From UTCFX2 sp963788145 (lineage in GTDB: Bacteria > Chloroflexota > Anaerolineae > Anaerolineales > UBA4823), in contig CAWBFQ010000007.1 in NCBI GenBank assembly GCA_963788145.1, positions 434,001-498,000 on the forward strand: a stretch of 64,000 nucleotides of DNA, in the 5' to 3' direction. A program made the position numbers and the translations under genes. The notes below the pieces were generated by a model. It made no database searches. It saw only the letters and a list, made by a program, of their open reading frames with translations, and was not told where the DNA came from. This document shows, one piece after another, positions 43,838 through 52,911 of this stretch (positions are counted from its first letter, which is position 1; each line of letters opens with the position of its first letter).

Positions 43838-45286
43838 TTAAAATGGGCCATATTGAATTGCTACACCGATCAACAGGAACAGTACCGATACCAACAATAC
43901 CCACACCCACAAGCCGAAAGACCAGCGCAACCATTTAGGATAACTGACTGCGCTTAACCCCAGGCAAATTAACAATACAGGGTTGGTGGGGTAGGCCAGG
44001 TTAGAGAATCCATCACCGAAGACGTAAGATGTCACTGTGACCTGACGTGTCAGCCCGACCAGGTCGGCTAACGGGATCAGGATTGGCATCAACAAGAAAG
44101 CCTTTGCTGAACCAGAAGCAACGAAAAACTCGATCATCAGGGTTAATAGATAGACGAGCAGCACCGCGGTGGATGGGCCGAGCTGTGAAAAGGGCTCGGC
44201 AGCTGTGTTCAAGATCGTATCCAAGATGCCGCCCTGGGAAACAATATATTTGATGCTGGCAGCCATTAAAATCAGCGGGATGGCTGGCGCGATGCCAATC
44301 AGCCCATCCAAAGCTGCTTTGCGCACAAGCGGCCTGGGTGTTCCACTGACCAGGCCGGCGCTCAAACCGCCGATGAAGAATAGCAGACCGACAATGGGCA
44401 TGGAATAATCCGATATTGCCGGGATAAATGGAGCTGTCACCAATACGATCAGAATGAGAGCCAGGAAAACCAGGAAGAGGGGAATGGATTTACCCAGGTT
44501 GGTTGCAGGGTCTGCTGAACCGATTTGGATGTGGCTATAACGGGCGCGGTTGGCCTGATCTTCTTTAAATACCGGTGAAAGCTGTGGGTTCTTATCGATC
44601 CGGCGCGCATAGCGCACCAGAAAAGCAGTGAACAGAGAATAAATGACAATGAAGATGATGATCCGAAACCAGGCGCCCGAGAATAGCGGCAGTCCTGCCA
44701 GTTTCTGGGCGACGCCGAGGGTGAACGGGTTGGTGATGGCGGCAGAAAATCCCATGTTTACAGCCAGGATGCTCATTCCCAAACCGACCAGCGCATCCCA
44801 GCCCAGGTAATAAGACAGAGCTAACATGAGAGGGACGAGCGGAACAACTTCTTCGAAGATGCCGAAAAATGCCCCGATCATCATGAAAAAGAGCGAGATG
44901 ACGATCAGCAGTACATATTTCCGGCCTTCGAACGCCTGTACAATGCGGGCTACAACCGCTTTGAGCAGACCGCTTTTCTCCAGCACAGCGAAGGAAACCC
45001 CGACCATCAACAGGAAGATGATGATCGTGATAATGGTCAGCGAGTTCGGTCCCCATAGCACCTCTATTGGGGCGGTGAACCAACGCCAGATCGGATAATT
45101 GGGGGGATCGATGTACTGAAAAGTTGTTGGGTCGATTACCTGACGGCCATCCATTTCAACCCGGGTGAAACTTCCGGCAGGGATTATGCGAGTTAGGATT
45201 CCAGCAAAGATCATGAGCAACAGCAGAATGAAGACGGATTGGAGGAAGGATTTTGTGCTGATTTGGGCGCCCGCTTTTTGCTCCAT
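43838..45286 (-). CDS. YfcC-type C4-dicarboxylate/peptide carrier
   Basis: The 482-residue protein has about 12 transmembrane helices and the YfcC (C4-dicarboxylate anaerobic carrier, DcuC-related) motifs. These include LTRIIPAGSFTR, FAVLEKSGLLKAVVARIV, FFGIFEEVVPLVPLMLAL, LGMSILAVNMGFSAAITNPFTLGVAQKLAG and the late YVFGDGFSNLAYPTNPVLLICLG. Proteins of this group take up dicarboxylates, amino acids or peptides; the substrate cannot be told. ATG 45286 (MEQKAGAQ) is chosen since AGGGAG lies eight bases upstream. It is divergent from dapF. Confidence 0.88.
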   Translation of the reverse strand: MEQKAGAQISTKSFLQSVFILLLLMIFAGILTRIIPAGSFTRVEMDGRQVIDPTTFQYIDPPNYPIWRWFTAPIEVLWGPNSLTIITIIIFLLMVGVSFAVLEKSGLLKAVVARIVQAFEGRKYVLLIVISLFFMMIGAFFGIFEEVVPLVPLMLALSYYLGWDALVGLGMSILAVNMGFSAAITNPFTLGVAQKLAGLPLFSGAWFRIIIFIVIYSLFTAFLVRYARRIDKNPQLSPVFKEDQANRARYSHIQIGSADPATNLGKSIPLFLVFLALILIVLVTAPFIPAISDYSMPIVGLLFFIGGLSAGLVSGTPRPLVRKAALDGLIGIAPAIPLILMAASIKYIVSQGGILDTILNTAAEPFSQLGPSTAVLLVYLLTLMIEFFVASGSAKAFLLMPILIPLADLVGLTRQVTVTSYVFGDGFSNLAYPTNPVLLICLGLSAVSYPKWLRWSFGLWVWVLLVSVLFLLIGVAIQYGPF

Positions 45287-45556
45287 AATGACCACTCCCT
45301 TGATTGAAAAACCGAGTTGATGATCCCGCAAGTCTCCGGCATCTCCGAGAAACCGGAAGCGGAAGATCGCTAGTTCTAACCCCTATTATATTAGATTCCA
45401 ATCGGTCTATCCCGATGAAAAATTCATCATAGAGACATGATCCAATCTGATGGACGAATGATACTATTGTTATTCGGCTTACAGGAGGATATACTACGAT
45501 TTCAGCAAGAGTGACTGTGTAAATCATCCCCGTTGTTGTTTGAGTATGGAGATAAT

Positions 45557-46396
45557 ATGAATTCTGTCCCATTCACAAAGATGTCCGGCGTAGGAAATGA
45601 TTTTATTATTGTGGATAATCGCAGTGGGATTCTGGATGAGATCGGTGTCCACGAATTTGCCCGCCGAGTATGTGCGCGGCGGGTCTCGCTGGGCGGAGAT
45701 GAGTTGATGGTCATCGAAGCGCCAAGAAAAGGCGGCGATTTCTGTATGCGCACGTTTAACCCAGATGGGAACGAAGTTAAGATGTGTGGTAATGCAGCCC
45801 GCTGCGTGGCGCGCTATGCTTATACCCATGCCATTGCAGGTGAATGCATGACGATTGACACCCTGGGAGGAGCGGTTATAGCCTGGGTCGAGGGGGAAAC
45901 TGTGCGCGTGCTTTTGCAGATCACCTCTCAACCCATTCTCAAGCGTGAAATGAGCATCCAGGGGGAGAATCTAATTCTGCATACGGTGGAAATTTCTGGG
46001 ACTCCACACGTTGTCGTATATTTGGAAGATGCGCAGAACGCTTCTGGAAAATGGATCCAGCGGATGGGCGCAGCTATTCGTTATCACGAAAGTTTTCCGG
46101 ATGGCACGAATGTTAATTTCATTCAGGTGATCGACCGACACAGTCTGTGGCAGCGTACCTACGAACGCGGCGTGGAGGCTGAAACGCTGGCTTGCGGCAC
46201 AGGCGCTGCGGCTTCGAGTATAATCAGCGATTTGCTGGGGATGGTGGAATCGCCGGTAGCTGTTAAAGTGCTGGGTGGTGAGTTGAGCATCTCGTTTGAT
46301 GGCCGTAGCGATGCGGTAAACCATCTGATGCTGGGAGGGAGAGCCTGGTTTGTAGCCGAGGGATTTCTGCACCCCGAGGCGTGGACCTGGGTTTAG
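45557..46396 (+). CDS. dapF: Diaminopimelate epimerase
   Basis: DapF converts LL- to meso-diaminopimelate for lysine and peptidoglycan. The two catalytic cysteines are both present: Cys77 in NPDGNEVKMCGNAARC and Cys213 in ETLACGTGAAA. The start FTKMSGVGNDFIIVDNR is canonical. ATG 45557 is used because GGAG lies six bases upstream; the open frame upstream to 45533 is probably untranslated. Length (279) is normal. It is the first gene of a plus-strand run leading to the aminotransferase, thioesterase and glycosyltransferase genes. No link between those and diaminopimelate is apparent. Confidence 0.95.
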   Translation: MNSVPFTKMSGVGNDFIIVDNRSGILDEIGVHEFARRVCARRVSLGGDELMVIEAPRKGGDFCMRTFNPDGNEVKMCGNAARCVARYAYTHAIAGECMTIDTLGGAVIAWVEGETVRVLLQITSQPILKREMSIQGENLILHTVEISGTPHVVVYLEDAQNASGKWIQRMGAAIRYHESFPDGTNVNFIQVIDRHSLWQRTYERGVEAETLACGTGAAASSIISDLLGMVESPVAVKVLGGELSISFDGRSDAVNHLMLGGRAWFVAEGFLHPEAWTWV

Positions 46397-46443
46397 GTAT
46401 TTGGTTTTGAAAGGAAGATATTCTCTATCAATAGGAGCTGATG

Positions 46444-47922
46444 ATGCAGAACGAGATCAACGACGTAACTGGTAATAGCGTCCATCCATTAGATCAAGAT
46501 TTCAGGCTGTTTCTTGAGGCATTTCCAACCTATTCAGAAACAAACATTCTGGACGATCTGCGGGTTCGAGAGTATGCCCGTCTCGATGATCAAGGGCATG
46601 TCTATCTAGATTACACGGGCGGCGGACTATTCGCCAAATCTCAGCTGCGCCAACATATGAGCCAATTAAGCGATCATTTATACGGCAATCCGCATTCCTC
46701 CAACCCCACTTCTTCGGCTGCGACCCATCTGGTTGAGAGCAGCCGGCAGGCGGTCCTGGAGTTTTTTAACGGATCGCCGGAAGAATACGTGGTGATTTTT
46801 ACTGCGAATGCCAGCGGCGCGCTCAAATTGGTGGGCGAGTTTTTCCCTTTTGGCGAAGGCGATCACTACCTCCTCACTTTTGATAACCACAATTCCGTAA
46901 ATGGCATCCGCGAATTTGCTCGTTCCCGTCAGGCTGAGATCACTTATGTACCGGTTGTACTGCCTGATATGCGGGTAGACGAGGATCAGTTGAATGATTT
47001 CTTAGACCTAGCCCGACCCGGCGGCAATAATTTATTTGCGTTCCCGGCTCAATCGAATTTTTCGGGTGTGCAACATCCATTGGATTGGATCCAAAGGGCG
47101 CAAGATAAGGGTTGGGTTGTTTTGTTGGATGGCGCCGCCTTTGCTCCCACTAACCGGTTGGATTTGAACCGCTGGCATCCTGATTTTGTCCCGATCTCTT
47201 TTTATAAGATGTTTGGTTACCCCACCGGGGTTGGCTGTCTGCTGGCGCGAAAGACTGCCTTGCCCCACTTGCATCGACCCTGGTTTGCAGGCGGGACGAT
47301 TACTGTGGCCTCTGTGATGGGCGATAAGTATTACCTGGCGCCGGGTGAAGCGGCTTTCGAAGAAGGCACGCTGAATTATTTGAGCATCCCAGCCGTTGAG
47401 ATCGGTTTGAGACATCTCCAGTCAATTGGGATGGATGTCATCCACGAGCGAGTCCGTTGTCTGGTTGGGTGGTTATTGGATCACCTGACCGCGCTAAAGT
47501 ATGCAAACGGAATGCCGCTCGTTCGGCTGTATGGACCGGCGACAACGGATCAGCGTGGAGGAACATTGGCGTTAAATTTCTACACCGCCTCGGGAGAAGC
47601 GATCGATCATCGGGTGATTGAAAGAGAGGCGAATAAAGCCAATATCTCGCTGCGTACAGGCTGTTTTTGTAATCCCGGCGCAGGAGAGATCGCCCTGGGA
47701 ATCTCTAAGCCCGAGTTGGTAGCTTGTTTCAATCCATTGGCTGACCGATTAACTCTGGATGATTTTCGCTTATGTATCGATGGAAAGAACTCAGGGGCAG
47801 TGCGGATCTCACTTGGATTAGCCAGTAACTTCAATGATGTTTATCGCTTGATGCAATTCGTACAGGGTTGGTTATCTGTTGATAGCGCTGTGGCTGAAGC
47901 TACTGATCGGGGCGCGGCTTGA
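46444..47922 (+). CDS. Class V aminotransferase-fold PLP enzyme (cysteine desulfurase / MoCo sulfurase-like)
   Basis: The 492-residue protein resembles the NifS-like domain of molybdenum-cofactor sulfurases. It has VYLDYTGGGLFAKSQLRQH, NPHSSNPTSSAATH, the PLP-binding aspartate in VVLLDGAAF, the PLP lysine (Lys255) in SFYKMFGYPTGVGCLL and a late cysteine pair in LRTGCFCNPGAGE. Such enzymes take sulfur from cysteine, which would fit the Mo enzyme at 42387, but the role is not proven by sequence, and isopenicillin-N-epimerase-like roles remain possible. ATG 46444 has AGGAG six bases upstream. The thioesterase gene follows after 40 bases. Confidence 0.85.
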   Translation: MQNEINDVTGNSVHPLDQDFRLFLEAFPTYSETNILDDLRVREYARLDDQGHVYLDYTGGGLFAKSQLRQHMSQLSDHLYGNPHSSNPTSSAATHLVESSRQAVLEFFNGSPEEYVVIFTANASGALKLVGEFFPFGEGDHYLLTFDNHNSVNGIREFARSRQAEITYVPVVLPDMRVDEDQLNDFLDLARPGGNNLFAFPAQSNFSGVQHPLDWIQRAQDKGWVVLLDGAAFAPTNRLDLNRWHPDFVPISFYKMFGYPTGVGCLLARKTALPHLHRPWFAGGTITVASVMGDKYYLAPGEAAFEEGTLNYLSIPAVEIGLRHLQSIGMDVIHERVRCLVGWLLDHLTALKYANGMPLVRLYGPATTDQRGGTLALNFYTASGEAIDHRVIEREANKANISLRTGCFCNPGAGEIALGISKPELVACFNPLADRLTLDDFRLCIDGKNSGAVRISLGLASNFNDVYRLMQFVQGWLSVDSAVAEATDRGAA

Positions 47923-47962
47923 AGAAAGAAGCATATCGATATTTATGACCAGGAGATCAGAG

Positions 47963-48376
47963 ATGGAAGGTAATGGGCAGTTCATGGTCGGAATGCGATC
48001 CGAGCAGACTTTTATGGTGGAGGAAAAATATACCGCCGGACATATTGGGAGTGGTTCACTGCGGGTGCTGGCAACGCCCAGCATGATTGCTTTTATGGAG
48101 CGGGTTGCAGCTAATTTTATGCAAAACCAACTTTACCCGGGTATGTCCAGTGTTGGGGTATTGGTGGATGTGCGTCACCTGGCGGCCACACCGGTGGGGT
48201 GCAGTGTGCGGGTGACATGCGAGGTGACGGCGGTGGATGGCAGGCGGGTGGATTTCGCGGTGGAGGCCTGGGACGAAATCGAAAAGGTAGGCGAAGGTCG
48301 GCACCAACGGGTTGTGATTGACGTGGAGCGTTTCCTGAAACGCCTGGAGGCGAAGCTTCCGAAAGCCGGGTCGTGA
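47963..48376 (+). CDS. FlK-like hotdog thioesterase
   Basis: This 137-residue single hotdog-fold protein resembles the fluoroacetyl-CoA thioesterase (FlK) group: MRSEQTFMVEEKYTAGHIGSG, LATPSMIAFMERVAANFMQ, GMSSVGVLVDVRHLAATPVG and the long strand VTCEVTAVDGRRVDFAVEAWDE, followed by GRHQRVVIDVERF. In bacteria without fluoroacetate such proteins are taken to be general acyl-CoA thioesterases. ATG 47963 is chosen because AGGAG lies seven bases upstream; earlier in-frame starts overlap the aminotransferase gene. Its TGA overlaps the ATG of the glycosyltransferase gene. Confidence 0.82.
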   Translation: MEGNGQFMVGMRSEQTFMVEEKYTAGHIGSGSLRVLATPSMIAFMERVAANFMQNQLYPGMSSVGVLVDVRHLAATPVGCSVRVTCEVTAVDGRRVDFAVEAWDEIEKVGEGRHQRVVIDVERFLKRLEAKLPKAGS

Positions 48377-49518
48377 TGGTGAGAGTGCTTTACGATGGGT
48401 GGGATCTGGTCTATCAGCCAAACAGCCCGGCGGCGATCCATTTGCTGGAACTATTAGCCAGCCAACCGCAAGGTGTGCAAGCCGCAATTGGGCTGCCTGG
48501 TATTTCCTTTCATCCTTTGCCGATGGAGATGGAGACCGGCGAAACGGTTATCTCATCAGTCATTGCAGCTCCGAACAGCCCATCCGGCAGACTGCGCTGG
48601 GAGCAGCAGACGATACCAAACCTCGCCCACACTCTGAGGGCTGGGTTGATTCATTCCTTCGAATCGGTCGCGCTGTTCGGAAAATGCGCTACTGCGCTCA
48701 GCCCGACAGGCGTTGATAAAAGACCGATCACGCTTGGGAAGCGGACAGAATATCCTGGCCTGGCGGAGCGGCTACGAAATGCAATGGGTCAGGGTGGGCA
48801 AACCGGGTTGGCGGGTTTGTTCTGGCCGGCCGATCTGGATCAATTGGACTCTGGCCAGGCGAACAGAAACCGGAGTCTTGCGCTCCCTGTTCCGATTCAC
48901 CCGGCCTTCAAACCGGAAGCAGGGTCGAATGCTCAGGGAAACCTGTCTCAGTTGGATTTGCCCGCTACTTTTGTGTTGTACCATGGTTCGCTAGATCAGC
49001 GCCGGTTGAGCGATCTAATGCTTGCCTGGAGTTGGGCAGCGGCTGCGATCGGCGACAATTATCCGCTGGTGCTGGCAGGAATGAGCCCAGCAGACCAAGC
49101 GCGATTGGATCAGTTGACCGCGGAATATGGGCTGGAGCGCACGGTTCGGAGCATACCCCCATTAAGTATCGAGGAATTGGCGCAGTTGTATCAAGCCAGC
49201 AGCGTGGTCTTTGAGCCAGGTGGAACGGCTGCTTGGGGCAACTCGCTTCGCCTGGCTCTGGCGAGCGCCCGGCCGGTAGTTGGCCTGGAGAATCCCTTGA
49301 GCGATCTCATCCTTGGCCCGGCAGGTTACCTGGTACCGCTGGAAAAGAAGCCGGGCGAACGATTCCGGGCTATGGGCGCAGCTTTGATTACCGTGGTTGT
49401 TGAAGAAAGCCTGGCGGAGAGCTTCGTTGAGAAAGCACGTCAGCGATCCCTGGGTTTTGACATGCAGGGGTTCTCCAGCGCTCTAGCAGATGCCTATCAA
49501 TGCCTAGCTGCCGCGTAA
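48376..49518 (+). CDS. GT4-like glycosyltransferase
   Basis: The 380-residue protein has the C-terminal half of a GT-B glycosyltransferase: ATFVLYHGSLDQRRLSDLMLAWSWA, YPLVLAGMSPADQARL, SIPPLSIEELAQLYQASSVVFEP and GGTAAWGNSLRLALASARPVVGLENP. The N-terminal half is divergent but keeps VRVLYDGWDLVYQPNSPAAIHL at the start. It should transfer a sugar from a nucleotide donor; partners are unknown. ATG 48376 overlaps the upstream TGA (TGATG; a GTG lies one codon before). The 3' end overlaps the end of the convergent LysM gene by 15 bases. Confidence 0.75.
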   Translation: MVRVLYDGWDLVYQPNSPAAIHLLELLASQPQGVQAAIGLPGISFHPLPMEMETGETVISSVIAAPNSPSGRLRWEQQTIPNLAHTLRAGLIHSFESVALFGKCATALSPTGVDKRPITLGKRTEYPGLAERLRNAMGQGGQTGLAGLFWPADLDQLDSGQANRNRSLALPVPIHPAFKPEAGSNAQGNLSQLDLPATFVLYHGSLDQRRLSDLMLAWSWAAAAIGDNYPLVLAGMSPADQARLDQLTAEYGLERTVRSIPPLSIEELAQLYQASSVVFEPGGTAAWGNSLRLALASARPVVGLENPLSDLILGPAGYLVPLEKKPGERFRAMGAALITVVVEESLAESFVEKARQRSLGFDMQGFSSALADAYQCLAAA

Positions 49519-50340
49519 GGTGCGGGCGGCTAATACCGCTACGCCAGCCCCCAGGATCAGAAAAATCGCCCCGATGATGCCTAGCAGGGGCGATCGGCCT
49601 CCCTCTGGCGCCGGAATGGCAGGCGCTTCGGCCAGCGTTTGGGTGTTGGCTTGAGCCCCAAAATTAACATAGGTGATATCCCCAGCATTCAAAGCAAGCT
49701 CGTAGCTGTTTTGCGTAGTAGGATTATATCCCCCAGGTACAGCCACGCTAATTGTGTAATTACCCTCTGGGAGTTGTTCGAAGCATTGTGGGTCTGTTCC
49801 AAGCCCGGTGGTTGTTGATTCGGTGACGGAACCTGTGCTGTTGCCGAAACTAATCGCCCCATCCGGAATAGAAGCTTCGCCTTCCTGGCGGATTGAATCG
49901 CCATTGATATCGTTAAAGAGCAGGATACAGAGCGTCCCCTGACCAGGCTTTGGAGAAGGTGTAGGCAAAATGGGTGTGGGCGTAGGAGTTGGCCCTGCGG
50001 TCGGCGTGACCTCCGTCGGGCCTCCCAGGCCGAGCAGCAACTCCTGACCTTCAAAAATCGTATCGCTAGACAGGTTATTCAGCCCGCGCAGTTTATCAAT
50101 GGGTACGCCGGTGATGAGCGAAATTCCCAGCAGGGTGTCGTTGGGCTGGACGATATAAATGATGCGCCCATCTGGACCCGGTGTAGGCGTATAGATCGGA
50201 ATTTGAGCCGCTGGGGCTGCCAGGGCAGGAGATATCGCGCCGGCGAAACCTTCGCCTGCCGCCATCCAGACCAGAAGCAGAGCCGCCAGAAGAATTGCAA
50301 TCCCAGGCAGGGTAAGTGTGTGGTTCAATTTGTTGATCAC
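49504..50340 (-). CDS. Surface protein: signal peptide, LysM, SD-repeat-like domain, C-terminal TM anchor
   Basis: The 278-residue protein has an N-terminal signal/anchor (LTLPGIAILLAALLLVWMAAG), then a LysM domain (about 62-103, IIYIVQPNDTLLGISLITG ... GQELLLG). A Thr/Pro linker and a prealbumin-like/SdrD B-type domain (about 135-230, LCILLFNDINGDSIRQEGEAS ... YVNFGAQ) follow. It ends with a transmembrane helix (LLGIIGAIFLILGAGVAVLAA) and a short basic tail. This sorting-signal-like end lacks a clear LPxTG, though the sortase earlier in the window makes it worth noting. GTG 50340 lies seven bases after a TATAAT box. The gene should be monocistronic. Confidence 0.82.
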   Translation of the reverse strand: MINKLNHTLTLPGIAILLAALLLVWMAAGEGFAGAISPALAAPAAQIPIYTPTPGPDGRIIYIVQPNDTLLGISLITGVPIDKLRGLNNLSSDTIFEGQELLLGLGGPTEVTPTAGPTPTPTPILPTPSPKPGQGTLCILLFNDINGDSIRQEGEASIPDGAISFGNSTGSVTESTTTGLGTDPQCFEQLPEGNYTISVAVPGGYNPTTQNSYELALNAGDITYVNFGAQANTQTLAEAPAIPAPEGGRSPLLGIIGAIFLILGAGVAVLAARTLRGS

Positions 50341-50347
50341 GCTCTAA

Positions 50348-50353
50348 ATTATA
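50348..50353 (-). promoter_or_regulatory. -10 box TATAAT of the LysM/SD gene (leaderless)
   Basis: CCGGTATAAT on the minus strand is followed by seven bases and then GTG 50340, with no ribosome binding site. Confidence 0.6.
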
Positions 50354-50420
50354 CCGGAGAAAGGCCAGGCTGCGCCTTCTTGTTGAGGTAGGGTTTGATG
50401 GTTCATTCGTTGATCTAAGA

Positions 50421-51611
50421 TCACATTGCGATCGAGCTATTGTCAGGGGATGGAACGGTTTTAACGTTCCTTAGGAAAATGTAAGCGATAAAGCTCAGGA
50501 ATGCCGCCATCAGCATGGCTGGAAGGATGTGGAGCGGGGATTCGCTATGATATACGCCTGGCAAGATGATGGCTCCCAGGGCGCGGCCAAAGGCCATCGC
50601 GGCGATGTAGGCGGACATGAATGTGGCCCGAGCATTGGGCATCACTTCGGTCATCAAAGGGATGCTGCTTACCAGGGTGAATTCGAAGGCAAGATAAATA
50701 AAGAACAGTCCCACCAGAGCGCCAGTTAAGCTGCGTCCGAGAAAAGGCAAGGCCAGCACAGCCAGCCCATTGCACGTCAGTCCAATCACGACGGCTCTGC
50801 GCTTCCCAAGCCAGTCCACCAGAGCGCTCGAAAGCACTTCACTGCTAAGCTCTGATGCGCCGATAATCGCGGAGGCAGCAGCCAGGGCGGCAATCTTCAC
50901 CGCAAAAGCCTGCTCCAACCAGGTGCCGAAGGTCAGATTAACCAGTTCGTTCGAAGCGCTCAGCCCCATTGCAAATGCGATTCCTGCTAGAGCCGGGATG
51001 CTGGTGAGGACCAGGCGCAAGTTCTGCAGGATACCGGGCTGACCGGAGGTAACCGGGCGATCGTTCGGCAAGATCAACCACAAGGTGAGCATGGCGATCA
51101 AGCCCAATCCGGTGAAATAGGGAAAGGGAGCACGCCAGCCCTGCTGATCAATGATCAAGCCAATGATCGGCACCCCAATAATAAAGCTGAGCGACCATCC
51201 CAATTCCGATAGCCCCAGTACCAGTCCGCGCCGCTCGTAGGGGACCCGGTCGCCCAGGAACGCCTGCATTGATGGGACAAATACGAAGTTAGCCATGATA
51301 CCCAGCACGAGAGATAGCACGAAGGCCGGGTAGGTTGGCCAGACCGTCATAATCGCCGCTGCAGCAGTGAACAGGCTGACCCCGAAAAGCATCCCTGTTT
51401 TGCGGCCGCGGCTGTCGCCTACTGAGGCTAAAAACGGCCCCAATACGCCTGAAGCCGAGCGTATAGTGATGGCCAGCGTCAATAAGCGCAAATCTACCTC
51501 CAGGCCGCGACCGAGAATCGGTAGGAAGGGATAGACCATACGCACCATGGTATTGAGCACCGTGCGTACACCGATAAAAGCGGGAATCTGGAAGAATAGT
51601 GAGCGTTTCAT
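50421..51611 (-). CDS. Major facilitator superfamily permease
   Basis: The 396-residue protein has 12 hydrophobic segments. It has the MFS loop 2-3 motif as GVLGPFLASVGDSRGRKTGMLFG (GDSRGRK) and the central charged loop, with a second repeat motif SSALVDWLGKRRAVVIG. Drug- and sugar-type MFS exporters look like this; the substrate is unknown. It is 18 bases after the end of the paralogous membrane protein at 51630, so the three genes 52897 to 50421 form one likely operon. Confidence 0.85.
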   Translation of the reverse strand: MKRSLFFQIPAFIGVRTVLNTMVRMVYPFLPILGRGLEVDLRLLTLAITIRSASGVLGPFLASVGDSRGRKTGMLFGVSLFTAAAAIMTVWPTYPAFVLSLVLGIMANFVFVPSMQAFLGDRVPYERRGLVLGLSELGWSLSFIIGVPIIGLIIDQQGWRAPFPYFTGLGLIAMLTLWLILPNDRPVTSGQPGILQNLRLVLTSIPALAGIAFAMGLSASNELVNLTFGTWLEQAFAVKIAALAAASAIIGASELSSEVLSSALVDWLGKRRAVVIGLTCNGLAVLALPFLGRSLTGALVGLFFIYLAFEFTLVSSIPLMTEVMPNARATFMSAYIAAMAFGRALGAIILPGVYHSESPLHILPAMLMAAFLSFIAYIFLRNVKTVPSPDNSSIAM

Positions 51612-51629
51612 GGCTTGTCGCTGCGTTTC

Positions 51630-52268
51630 TTAATCTTTCGTGGTCTTGTTCAATCCAAGGTCGAGGCTTTGCCACCACCGGGCTATCTGCCAGGCGACCA
51701 GCAAGGTGGCTGTCACCAATATTGCAAAATAAATCTGGATCAGGCGAGAATCGGATGAGAGGATGGGTGAGCGCGGGTGCATCACTTCGCGTGTCCCGGA
51801 GAGGAAAAGCAATAAAGTCAGGATAAAAGCCAGGTTGGCAGCCGAGGTTAGCTCCGGTTGATCGATCAGGGTTAAGCCAATCTGTAAGAGCAAACCGCTG
51901 ATTGCGAAAATCAACGCCAGCCGCCAGCGAGGTTCTGCCAGGTAAAGCCCGTTCCAATTGGTTTGCATCGCCCAAACCGAGATTGGCAGGTAAGTGATCC
52001 AAAATAAGAGCCCGGTTCGACCAAGAGCGCGCGACCAGGAATGGAGAGATGGGTTCCTTCTGAGAATCGCCGCCAGCCCGATCACGCCGGATGCGATCAG
52101 GACCGCCAGGGATGTCCACACCCAGGCTCCGTGCAAGTAAACGACCCGGATATTTTCCCCCAATGACTTTTCTGGCGGGCCGAAGGCTGTGATTAATGCA
52201 ATGACCGCCAGCAGCAACAACACCCATAAGTAAGGGGAGAGACTCGCTTGAATAGCTCGATTCTTCAT
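51630..52268 (-). CDS. Membrane protein of unknown family, tandem paralogue A
   Basis: This protein of about 212 residues has six or so hydrophobic segments and shares with its neighbour (paralogue B) the blocks LGENIRVVYLHGAWVW, SRALGRTGLLFW, MQTNWNGLYLAEPRWRL and HPRSPILSSDSR. The layout, with a conserved xRVVYxHGAWVW near the first helices and a Trp-rich loop (NWNGL), recalls CcmC/CcsA-type cytochrome assembly proteins, but I cannot confirm homology and the WxxxW heme motif is not clear. ATG 52268 overlaps the stop of paralogue B (ATGA), so translation is coupled. Confidence 0.75.
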   Translation of the reverse strand: MKNRAIQASLSPYLWVLLLLAVIALITAFGPPEKSLGENIRVVYLHGAWVWTSLAVLIASGVIGLAAILRRNPSLHSWSRALGRTGLLFWITYLPISVWAMQTNWNGLYLAEPRWRLALIFAISGLLLQIGLTLIDQPELTSAANLAFILTLLLFLSGTREVMHPRSPILSSDSRLIQIYFAILVTATLLVAWQIARWWQSLDLGLNKTTKD

Positions 52269-52897
52269 AATATTAAATCTTTTTCTGGTAAGGATCGTTT
52301 TAACCACCAAAGCGTAAGCTGCAACATTGCCAGCGCGATCAGCAGGAATAAACCGGCAAAGAAGAGCTGGATATCCCGGGCGCCTGAATTTAATATGGGG
52401 GAGTCTGGGTGTAATACCGATTGGACGCTATTCATCCCCACGAAGAAAGCAATTCCATAAACCAGGTTTGCCAACGAGGTCCACCGCACATCTGGCAGAA
52501 ACGAAAGCCCAACCTGAAGTAGTAAACCGACAATGGCCAGATTGAGGGGGATGCGAAAACGCGGCTCATTTAAAAATAGTCCATTCCAGTTGGCTTGCAT
52601 TACATAGAGCGACATGGGCAGGAAGGCAACCCAAAAACACAGCCCGCTCCGGCCAAAGGCTTGCGACCAGAAATGCCAGCGCTGCCCAGGTGTGGCAATG
52701 GCGACGCTTGTGATCAGCCCTGCTGCGCCTGTCAGTCCAGACGCCAGGAAAGCCAGCATGGCTGCCCAAACCCAGGCGCCATGAAAATAGACAATCCGGG
52801 CGTTGGTTCCCAGGGTCTTTTCGAGGGGGGCGAAGGCAGTCAACGCGACGGCGAGCGCCAGGAAGATCAACAATTTAATAAAAGGAGATCGGGTCAT
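52265..52897 (-). CDS. Membrane protein of unknown family, tandem paralogue B
   Basis: This protein of about 210 residues has the same topology as paralogue A and the matching blocks LGTNARIVYFHGAWVW, SQAFGRSGLCFW, MQANWNGLFLNEPRFRI and HPDSPILNSGARD. The conserved HGAWVW, NWNGL, EPR and HPxSPIL residues cluster near helix ends, suggesting a shared functional site on one face of the membrane. ATG 52897 lies eight bases after a TAAAAT box, whereas the GTG at 52903 is too near the box, so a leaderless ATG start is preferred. It is the first gene of the operon with paralogue A and the MFS permease. Function unknown. Confidence 0.75.
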   Translation of the reverse strand: MTRSPFIKLLIFLALAVALTAFAPLEKTLGTNARIVYFHGAWVWAAMLAFLASGLTGAAGLITSVAIATPGQRWHFWSQAFGRSGLCFWVAFLPMSLYVMQANWNGLFLNEPRFRIPLNLAIVGLLLQVGLSFLPDVRWTSLANLVYGIAFFVGMNSVQSVLHPDSPILNSGARDIQLFFAGLFLLIALAMLQLTLWWLKRSLPEKDLIL

Positions 52898-52905
52898 AAG
52901 CACCC

Positions 52906-52911
52906 ATTTTA
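52906..52911 (-). promoter_or_regulatory. Candidate -10 box TAAAAT of the tandem membrane-protein operon
   Basis: TGTAAAAT on the minus strand is followed by eight bases and ATG 52897, with an extended TG motif and no Shine-Dalgarno sequence. Confidence 0.5.

Noticed and set aside
51289..52227. 312-residue minus-strand open frame
   Set aside because: It is out of frame with both the MFS permease and paralogue A, which have clear membrane-protein patterns; its translation is Arg/Pro/His-rich, typical of a shadow.
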